Assembly (NCBI GenBank): GCA_000934455.1
Contig: KN885230.1
Coordinates: forward strand, 3,878 to 24,231
Reading direction: 5' to 3'
DNA length: 20,354 nt
From: Apostichopus parvimensis
Taxonomy: Eukaryota; Echinodermata; Holothuroidea; Aspidochirotida; Stichopodidae
The notes under the pieces are model-generated. The model worked only from the letters and a program-made list of their open reading frames with translations, searched no databases and was not told the DNA's origin. The position numbers and the translations under genes were made by a program. Of the stretch, positions 1-7,172 are shown in pieces. Position 1 is the stretch's first letter. Each line of letters opens with the position of its first letter.

Positions 1-100
1 TTGGAAGGTAAAGATTGTGGACTGTACTGGTCAACATATGGACAGTGGTCTGTTGAAAACTGTATTAAAACGGAAGGATACATCTGCAAAACATTAAAAA
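1..100 (+). CDS. Exon: C-terminal end of a C-type lectin-like domain (partial)
   Basis: Reading from base 1, the exon shows the end of a CTLD: a KDC segment, then WSVENC, then the closing GYICK. The three cysteines match the second, third and fourth conserved cysteines of the fold, which form two disulfides with partners partly upstream. The canonical Ca2+-site motifs EDC and WND are replaced by KDC and WSV. The exon ends at base 100 in phase 1 and is followed by a good donor, GTGAGT. Its start lies outside the window, so domain length cannot be judged. Confidence 0.88.
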
Positions 101-2337
101 GTGAGTTATGAATGAAATTCAAATATCAAGTGTAATGTAATATTGAAATATCTGTTGCCCTATTACCAAGGTCACCGATGACATATTTTAGAGGCTTTTC
201 TTAAGAATTGATTTTCTGTGTAAGCTTTTCCATGTTTACCTCATTAATTTCTAACATTTTGATTCTTTTCAAACTCAGTTCCTGGTACAACCCCCAGACC
301 ATCAACCTCAACTGATACCTGGACAACGTCACCATCAGAAACCAGTGTAATGATTTCTTCTCCTTCCCCATCTCAATCTGCTCAACTGACATCTCAGAGC
401 ACACAGCAGCAAGAAAGAACTACACCTAAATTGAGTACACCACATGTATCCTCTGGTAAGTTCTTGTTACACTTCATGTAATAACTGTATCCTCTGGTAA
501 GTTCTTGTTACACCACATGTAATAACTCATAACTGTATCCTCTGGTAAGTTCTTGTAACACTACATGTAGTAACTGTAACATCTGGTAAGTTCTTGTTAC
601 ACCACATGTAGTAACTGTAACATCTGGTAAGTTCTTGTTACACTACATGTAATCTGGTAAGTTCTTGTTACACTACATGTAATAACTGTATCCTCTGGTA
701 AGTTCTTTTTACACCACATGTAATAACTGTATCCTCTGGTAAGTTCTTGTTACACCACATGTAATAACTGTATCCTCTGGTAAGTTCTTGTTACACCACA
801 TGTTATAACTGTATCCTCTGGTAAGTTCTTGTTACACTACATGTAATAACTGTATCCTCTGGTAAGTTCTTGTTACACCACATGTTATGTTGCTTACAAA
901 GATATTCAGAATTTGACCTTTGCTGACCTCAAATGAACTTTGACCTAACAAAGCAATTGATCTAGTGTACCCAATAAGGTGAATCCATATGCCAAGTATG
1001 AAGTCCATCCATCATGTCTTTGTCTATCTACCATGTTAACAAACCACAGTGTCACATACACACAGGTGTATATACACACACACGCACAACATCACATAGA
1101 TTCCTCTTGCCTTTAGCAAGGAATGAAAAGTGTTGACAATTTCGACTTACTATATGTACATATATGTATGGTGTTGATGGTGATATGAAAAAGTGTCTGG
1201 GTGGTGCCATTTTGTACCATTGATTGGAATAATTAATTTTTCAATATTTAAGAATTGCTGGGACTGGAAATTTTGAGGGATGTCTTAAGTTTGATCAATT
1301 GCAATGTTATATTGAGGATTTCTTGGTAGTTTCTGGAAACGGACCACAAAGGTGCTTAAATAAAGTAGTAATGACATGAAGAAGCACAATTGATTCACTG
1401 ATGCTCTCTCTATGGCAACAGTTCTTAATTATCTACAAGGGCAAGAGCAAAATCTCATATAACCGTGTAATGTTTCTTGTTTGTTCTTTCTTTAGCAGGA
1501 CCAACGGTCTCTGAAGAGCAACCACCAGAGCCTGGAAAGGATGGCAAGTGACATATTTAAAATTAAAGTTTGCATTTCTGTATTTGAGAAAAAAATGAAC
1601 GTTACTAAATTGATAAATAGAGAACCTACCTTTGGTCTGCATTATGCATTATGCTGCATTATGCTACCAAATGTGACTGCATCATCAAATTTCCATATTC
1701 TGTGCAATTACCTATTTCATATGATATTACGTGTGTATTTATTAACGTCGAAATGTCAAAACAAAAGGAAGACCATGGCTTCTGTAAACACCTACGGTAT
1801 GAATGGTTGGTTCAATACATCTGTACCACCTACATACACAAACTGTGTATAATGATATAAACAGACCCCTTATCAGCCCCACGGTGGTGGTGTAGCTTCA
1901 ATCTCCATTTTGACTCAGTTGCAAACCGTTTAGTTTCACAGCAAAGTTCACCTGCATTATGAATGTTGTTTATCTGGCCTATCTGTAATGGGGTAGATTT
2001 ATTGTCCAGAATCTTACCTGTCCTGTTTAATTTCTGTATTTGCAATAGATTTGACTTGCAATCATGTTCTACATCTATTTGTTTATGAATATTGTTTCCA
2101 TTTCTATTATCTTTCATTTTTTTTTCAGGTTTGTCTACGGGTGGTATCATTGGAATCTGCTTCGCGGTTCTGGCTTTCATCTGTTTGGTCACTGTCCTTC
2201 TGATTTTTGTTGTCAGAAGTCGCAATTCTCAAAAATTTGGAGACGGTGGTATAGTACCCAGTATTACGAATGCTGTGTATGCTTATGACAATGGTGGAGA
2301 TCAAATGAGAGTTGACGATAAAGCCAGAATCATTTAA
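1..2337 (+). CDS. Membrane-anchored C-type lectin receptor, 3' part of gene (four exons, 5' truncated by window)
   Basis: The joined exons are 1-100, 279-455, 1499-1543 and 2129-2337. In order they encode the end of a C-type lectin-like domain, a Ser/Thr/Pro-rich stalk likely to be O-glycosylated, a short acidic Pro-rich linker, one hydrophobic helix and a 40-residue tail. This is the layout of a type I surface receptor with the lectin domain outside the cell. All three introns are phase 1, as is usual for shuffled extracellular modules. Three introns of 178, 1043 and 585 bases separate the exons. The signal peptide and any further domains lie upstream of the window. The CTLD assignment is strong. 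Ligand and biological role are not shown by the sequence; innate immune recognition is the common role of such proteins in invertebrates but is only inference here. Confidence 0.85.
279..455 (+). CDS. Exon: Ser/Thr/Pro-rich extracellular stalk
   Basis: The acceptor is CAG at 276-278 after a pyrimidine-rich stretch, and the donor is GTAAGT at 456. The 177 bases run phase 1 to phase 1 and encode 59 residues dominated by Ser, Thr, Pro and Gln, with no cysteine. This is typical of a mucin-like stalk that lifts a lectin domain from the membrane. The frame continues from the CTLD exon without a stop. The last 20 bases of the exon are a shortened copy of the 41-bp repeat that fills the start of the next intron. 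Confidence 0.8.
436..888 (+). repeat. 41-bp tandem array carrying 11 copies of a 5' splice site
   Basis: A unit of about 41 bases contains ACACCACATGT, then TAACTGTATCCTCTG, then GTAAGTTCTTG. GTAAGT starts at 456, 497, 545, 586, 627, 657, 698, 739, 780, 821 and 862. Spacing is 41 in eight of ten intervals, with one of 48 and one of 30. The first copy is the real donor of the stalk exon. The hexamer is intact in every unit while other positions vary slightly. Confidence 0.95.
889..1498 (+). other. Remainder of intron 2 of the lectin gene
   Basis: No exon is supported here. The stretch holds a short CA-rich microsatellite at about 1060-1088 and ends with a pyrimidine-rich tract and the tandem acceptor TAGCAG at 1493-1498. 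Confidence 0.6.
1499..1543 (+). CDS. Exon: 45-base acidic, proline-rich linker
   Basis: Too short to appear as a gene alone, this exon is supported by frame and splice sites. The acceptor CAG at 1496-1498 follows a T-rich tract. The 45 bases keep phase 1 at both ends and encode 15 residues of the type PTVSEEQPPEPGKD after a junction Gly. The end at 1543 requires a GC donor (GCAAGT at 1544-1549). This is the only nearby choice that joins in frame to the transmembrane exon. A GT donor at 1548 would shift the frame. An alternative acceptor at 1493-1495 would add one Ala codon. Confidence 0.65.
1544..1549 (+). promoter_or_regulatory. Probable GC-type 5' splice site (GC-AG intron)
   Basis: The hexamer GCAAGT differs from the ideal U1-pairing GTAAGT only at the second base, as in known GC-AG introns. 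Its use restores phase 1 and joins the linker exon to the membrane exon. The overlapping GTGACA at 1548 is a poor match to consensus and gives the wrong frame. Confidence 0.6.
2129..2337 (+). CDS. Terminal coding exon: transmembrane helix and cytoplasmic tail
   Basis: The acceptor is CAG at 2126-2128 after a run of T. The exon enters in phase 1. It encodes a short Gly-rich lead, then about 24 hydrophobic residues (2143-2214) rich in Ile, Leu, Val and Phe. A stop-transfer RSR follows at 2215-2223. The 40-residue tail contains the tyrosine motif AVYAYDNGG, in which YDN (2284-2292) fits the Grb2 SH2 ligand form YxN. It ends ARII with stop TAA at 2335-2337. The orientation implied is N-terminus outside, tail in the cytosol. 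No ITAM or clear ITIM is present. Confidence 0.88.
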
Positions 2338-2615
2338 TCCTCACAGATCTTGTGAAGTAAATTTGATGCATCATTTTTATGAATGGTCAAAGTCTTTTGA
2401 AGTTGACGTTATTCGTCCTTGTCACAGATGAACTTATTTTGATAAAGCACCTGACAAAACCATGCCAAGAAGACAGTTAAGCATGTGTAACCAAAACAAT
2501 ATTTAATAATATTATTATGTACCTTGAAACCAGATTTTGATTCAATGATTATAAAATGTTTATGCTTTTTGATATTAACATCCAATGTGAATAAAGAGCT
2601 TTAGCTTGACTAGAC
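2338..2615 (+). other. 3' UTR of the lectin gene (end approximate)
   Basis: AT-rich noncoding sequence follows the stop up to the first canonical poly(A) signal. The cleavage point, about 15-25 bases past the signal, is inferred. Confidence 0.6.
2590..2595 (+). terminator. Poly(A) signal AATAAA of the lectin gene
   Basis: Canonical AATAAA 253 bases after the stop codon. Two later copies at 2743-2748 and 3348-3353 could serve as alternative, more distal signals. Confidence 0.65.
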
Positions 2616-2654
2616 AACTTTCTTTTGAAATAGTCAAGTACAAGTCCATATAAG

Positions 2655-2690
2655 GGGTAAGTAAGTAGGTAAGTACTATGTAGGTACTTG
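2655..2690 (+). repeat. Short GTAA/GTAG simple repeat
   Basis: Several GTAAGT- and GTAGGT-like words lie head to tail just past the lectin gene's first poly(A) signal. They match donor consensus by composition, but no exon precedes them. Confidence 0.5.
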
Positions 2691-2823
2691 GTAGAGTCTT
2701 CCTGTACTCATATATAAATCCATATTAGACATTTTGTAGGCAAATAAAAGATGTAACAGAATCCATTGGAACCCACTTACAGTGGAGTAGCTTGTTTTAG
2801 TCTGTTTAGTGATGGAAATTTAA

Positions 2824-3018
2824 GGAGACACAAACGCAACCATCATTATTGGTCTAGGTGATAGAGAGAAGTGCCATGAACCCCCCACCCCCCCTCCCAC
2901 AGCCAGGAGACACAAACCCAACCATCATTATTGGTCATTGGGATAGAGAGAAGTGCCATGAACCCCCCGTCCCCCCCCCCCACAGCCAGGTGACACAAAC
3001 CCAACCACCATTATTGGT
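2824..3018. repeat. 82/83-bp direct tandem duplication with C-runs (about 2.35 copies)
   Basis: Copies begin with GGAGACACAAAC at 2824 and 2906, and GGTGACACAAAC at 2989. Each full copy carries CATTATTGG, GATAGAGAGAAGTGCCATGAA, then a run of C that differs in length between copies, then CACAGCCA. The third copy is cut off after ATTATTGG. An open frame across the duplication has low-complexity proline-rich translation and is not a gene. Confidence 0.9.
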
Positions 3019-3042
3019 TTATATGAAAGAGATAATTGTCTT

Positions 3043-3166
3043 GAACAACTTCCCACAAAGACTAGAAATATCTCATTCCATTTGGGAGATATCACTGATT
3101 TCAAGTTTCTTCACACACTTCAATGCTGAAGACTTGATCAAGTCTAATTGTTTGTGGGAATTGTTC
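3043..3166. repeat. Nested inverted repeats (possible small foldback element)
   Basis: The outer arms GAACAACTTCCCACAAA (3043-3059) and TTTGTGGGAATTGTTC (3151-3166) are reverse complements but for one deleted base. Inside are an ATATCTC/GAGATAT hairpin (3068-3074 with 3086-3092) and a perfect 16-base palindrome AGACTTGATCAAGTCT (3130-3145). This could be a small foldback transposon remnant or a structured RNA; nothing decides between them. Confidence 0.7.
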
Positions 3167-5600
3167 TTCACAAGGATCACTATCAATTACACCAAAGTTG
3201 AAGGTTGGGTTCGAGTCAAATGAAATATTGCTCACTTCATTTGCTTCCTTCTTGTACAATTGACAACTTGTGTAAAAATTTCTTTGTAAAACATGTCAAA
3301 TCCAGTTAATAGTTAATAACAACTGGACAATGGTAGAACAAATCTGAAATAAATACAATTTCTAAATACATATTTTTGTGTGTATGTTACCATTTTATTT
3401 GGTTTACATCTTATTGCAAAATGTGAGAAACTTGTCAAAAATCCAAGCATCTTACACCAAAGAAGTATGATATAAAGACAAACTACCCACTGAAAGAGGG
3501 CAGTCTTCACAAATTTGAATAACAAAACAATCAGCAGTATAAGAATATGATCTGACAACATAAATAGCATGCAACAGTCCTACTGTACAACATCACAACC
3601 CAGCCAGAATAACCACTTAGGTTAATTATACCATTCATCTACAAAATGTCTGACCCACATTAGTCAAATAAGGGGCCCATATAACAATGGATGTAATCTA
3701 AACAGGGCAACTGTGTTACTGTTTGAGCATTACATTTCATAAACAAGTCTATTATAGGTAACCTATAGCTGCCTGAATGCTGCAGCAGGAGGGAGAGACC
3801 TTGAAGAGTTGAACGACACATTTTGGTCTTCCTCAGTAGAAAGTAGAGTGTCAAACTTATCTTGCTTTGTAATCAGATCTAACTAACAGGTTTCCATGAA
3901 ACTTGACTTTGTTCTGAAACCTTGGTTATGAATTTCATGTTGAAGCTGTAAATGTCAATATGTATGAACATTGCACTACAATGGAAATAATACTGAAAAT
4001 TGCCACGTAAGAGCCATATTTGTTTGGCCCAAAATCACGGAAATGATCAGGTGAAAACCTCTTGACTTACAGGCATATAGTAAATCACTGATAGCAAATG
4101 GTTTATGAAATGGTCTATTTCTCTCTTGTTGGTCATTCAGTGCAAAATGGGAGTCTCAAATATGTCAAAACAGAAGCTAAAATTAATGTTTAATATTAGA
4201 ATCTTTTACCGTACCTTAAAGACTATCTGTTTGAACGACTTCAGCAGTAAGAAACAAGGTCGATAGACCGTGAATCGACTTGAGGCAAAACGTGGCAAAG
4301 TCCTCCACTGTTATCAGGAGATCACAAATTGTGATAAGCTTATGACAGGTTATTTCCTGTGTAGATATATCTAACTTGATAAGACTGTATGCATAGCAAA
4401 ATATTGCATAGCTGAAACAACAGTGTTGGGCAATATGTTTGGTTTGAAAATATGGTTCAGAGCCAACCGAGAATCATGTAAGTTACTAAAAGTGTGCTGA
4501 TTATTTCTCTCTCTCCCTCCCCCCCCCCCCAACAACACACTACTAACAGACAGCAAAGTCACACAATATCTGTAAACAAGAACGTCTCAGCGAGAAGGTC
4601 AGATAATGGATCAAACTTTTAAATTACATCCAATCAATTCGGATTCAAATTTCTTAAATATTTTGAACAAGTTTTCTATGCTTGTGATATCATGATGAGA
4701 TATAAATACATTACAGAAATGAAGAAGTACATGTCTAATCTATTGCAACGATTGTACAAACACTAAATTAATGAGAAGCAGCCTTTTGCAGTTGATAAAA
4801 CATTAATGTCAAAAACCTACTCTCAATAAACAAATTTTCAACTTAAGAATGTCTGTCGATTTCTATGAAACACATTTCAAATATAATAGATTGTTTATTT
4901 GTTATGGTTCATATTGTCAGATTCTTTTCAAGCTCCCTCTTCACCTTGATCTGATTACCTTTTGGGCAACCTTCCCATGACCTAAACGCCCTCAGATTCT
5001 TCCTCTGGTTAACCAGCAGCTCCAAGTTTGCTTCACCCGTAACTATTGGCAGCTAGTGATTTACCCTACAGGGGGCACACATAGAGGTTCACCCTACAGG
5101 AGGCACCCATAGACATTCATATGTGGGGAATGTTGCCATAACACCCCACTACAGGAGACTTTAGAGACATATACCCTTTTGACATATAAAAGAGAAAATA
5201 TCATTCTAAATTTACCATCAGAAAATGCTAGCAAATCCAACACTTTCATAAAAATAGATTGAAATTTGAAATCCATGATTACTAGTGAAACCAGGAAGAC
5301 AGGCTAGGAATCAACGAGGAAGACAATCCATCAGCCTTTGGATTATGCCTGAGAAGACAAGGACAGAAAATATGTCCCCCCCCTCCCCCTCCTCACTCCT
5401 CCCTGCAGTTACCACTTCCCCCACATGTGAGGCTCCTTTAAAAGAAAAGCCTTCTGCACTCAGTTTAGGAAGTTCTCAGTGCAACTGGTACAGCATCAAA
5501 GTTTTTACTTTGATTTGATTTGACTCTATATATGAAACTAATACAGGACACTGAAGCTGTATAGTATCTGCAGGAATCATCAATTCTCAAAGAACCAAAC
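3167..5600. other. Intergenic region between convergent genes, no gene seen
   Basis: Only short open frames without domain-like translation occur here. Local features are a 12-base C run at 4519-4530 after a CT tract, a short imperfect direct repeat of CACCCTACAGGAGGCAC-type sequence at about 5062-5115, and a CT/C-rich patch near 5373-5402. The distal AATAAA at 3348 could extend the lectin transcript into its start. Confidence 0.5.
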
Positions 5601-5624
5601 TTGCATGTTAACAGAAAGCAATCT

Positions 5625-5630
5625 TTTATT
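5625..5630 (-). terminator. Distal poly(A) signal AATAAA for the - strand gene
   Basis: TTTATT on the + strand reads AATAAA on the - strand, about 1.5 kb past the stop at 7173. The next one upstream is at 5697-5702. I found no canonical AATAAA between these and the stop codon. Confidence 0.45.
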
Positions 5631-5696
5631 TAGTCTGTACATATCATATTTCTTCAATTTTTGTCTTCACTCTGATATTGTGTTTTGAGATACCAG

Positions 5697-5702
5697 TTTA
5701 TT
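5697..5702 (-). terminator. Proximal poly(A) signal AATAAA for the - strand gene
   Basis: This is the first canonical signal met reading down the - strand from the stop codon. It implies a 3' UTR of about 1.47 kb that includes the 31-bp satellite. Variant signals closer to the stop could shorten it. Confidence 0.5.
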
Positions 5703-6111
5703 CTGCTAGAGTAGTATTTGCAGTACGAAGTAACACCCAAAGAACAGGACAAAAGCTGCCAGAAAAACCAGAAATTACCTCATAACCTGCTTAAATGAAA
5801 CGAAACTGAGAAGACATTGTTAAATAATAATAATAATAGCACCAAACAACTACAGACCCCGAATATCCACTCCTTTCACAGTTTTGCTTGTTCCACTCTC
5901 AATTTTACTAGCATTTCTTCGATGATAACTTACTGTATGTAAATCTATAACCAAGCATTAGATCAGTGGCAAGTGCATTAGCTCAACCAAGAATAAACCA
6001 CACCTCTCACACCCAAATAGGAACACCTTTACCCTTAGGCTTTCTTGTTAGGCCAAGAAAAAAGAATCTATACAAAATTGCAGCTGTGATTTCAATAGCA
6101 ACAAAGGGAAT

Positions 6112-6730
6112 CTCTGATATCCATAAAATCTATGCAGATCAGTACTGATATTCATAGCACCAATGCAGATCAGTTCTGATATTCATAGCATCAATGCAGA
6201 TCATCTCTGATATCCGTAACATCTATGCAGATATTCATAGCATCAATGCAGATCAGTTCTGATATCCATAGCATCAATGCAGATCAGTTCTGATATCCAT
6301 AGCATCAATGCAGGTCAGTTCTGATATTTATAGCATCAATGCAGATCAGTTCTGATATTCACAGAATCAATGCAGATCAGTAATGATATTCATAGCATCA
6401 ATGCAGATCAGTTCTGATAATTATAGCATCAATGCAGATCAGTTCTGATATTTATAGCATCAATGCAGATCGCTCTGATATCCATAGCATCAATGCCGAT
6501 CATCTCTGATATCCATAGCATCAATGCAGATATTCATAGCATCAATGCAGATCAGTTCTGGTAATCATAGCATCAATGCAGATCAGTAATGATATTCATA
6601 GCATCAATGCAGGTCAGTCCTGATATTCATAGCATCAATGCAGATCATCTCTGATACCAATAGCATCAATGCAGATCAGTTCTGATATTCATAGGATCAA
6701 TGCAGATCAGTCCTGATATTCATAGCACCA
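6112..6730. repeat. 31-bp satellite, about 20 copies
   Basis: The unit reads GATATTCATAGCATCAATG then CAGATCAGTTCT. Most units are 31 bases. Two are shortened to about 21, missing the CAGTTCTGAT part, near 6227 and 6526. Variants at fixed places (CATCTC, CAGTAATG, CAGTCC, CAGGTC) recur. Each unit holds two short dyads, ATCAG-TT-CTGAT and GCAT-CA-ATGC. Since 31 is not a multiple of 3 it breaks any reading frame. Diverged units continue to about 6895. Confidence 0.95.
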
Positions 6731-6779
6731 ATATTTACATCAATAATTATAATGTAAATTGAGTAGTATCAAATGCACC

Positions 6780-6895
6780 AATGAGATTTGTCTTGCCAGT
6801 TCTGATACCAATGGTATTAATGACATCAGTCCTGATACCAATAGTTCCACTGAAGACCATTCCTGATATTCAAACATAATGATATCAGTACTGAA
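6780..6895. repeat. Decayed edge of the 31-bp satellite
   Basis: Words such as CAGTTCTGATACCAATGGTATTAATG and CAGTCCTGATACCAATAG still follow the unit's order at about the same spacing, but with many substitutions. Confidence 0.6.
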
Positions 6896-7172
6896 ACCCC
6901 TACAACCTGAGCAGATCTAAATGATACCCAGTCAGTAATCATGGTACTAATCAAGAATTAAGATTATTATATTAATAATTATGAACAGATTATCATCAAT
7001 TATGGCATTGCTATAGTTATTGATAGTTCACATCAATGAAATCTCATCAATGAATTATTCAGAATTACATATCATTTTAAAGGAGTAACAAATACTTATT
7101 CATATTCAAAACTTTTTACTGGTTACATTTCATGCAATTAAAGTCTAAGCTTTTTTCCTCTCTTTCAATTTT

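Larger units (their letters stand above)
5680..7172 (-). other. Probable 3' UTR of the - strand gene (end approximate)
   Basis: Sequence from the stop codon to just past the first AATAAA. It contains the 31-bp satellite and its decayed edge. The extent is inferred from poly(A) signals only. Confidence 0.45.

Noticed and set aside
436-888. CRISPR-like array reading of the 41-bp repeats
   Set aside because: The units are contiguous with no unique spacers, and the setting is a eukaryotic intron.
1541-2288. Open frames at 1541-1852, 1651-1860, 1830-2225 and 2064-2288
   Set aside because: They run through introns or read the transmembrane exon in the wrong frame or strand. The hydrophobic helix is only in the 2131-2337 frame.
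3205-3215. GGTTCGAGTCA, like a tRNA B box
   Set aside because: No A box or cloverleaf can be drawn around it, so it is not a tRNA or clear tRNA-derived SINE.
2858-3223. 121-codon open frame over the tandem duplication
   Set aside because: It is low-complexity, Pro-rich and driven by C-runs, and then runs through the inverted repeats. No start context or splice support.
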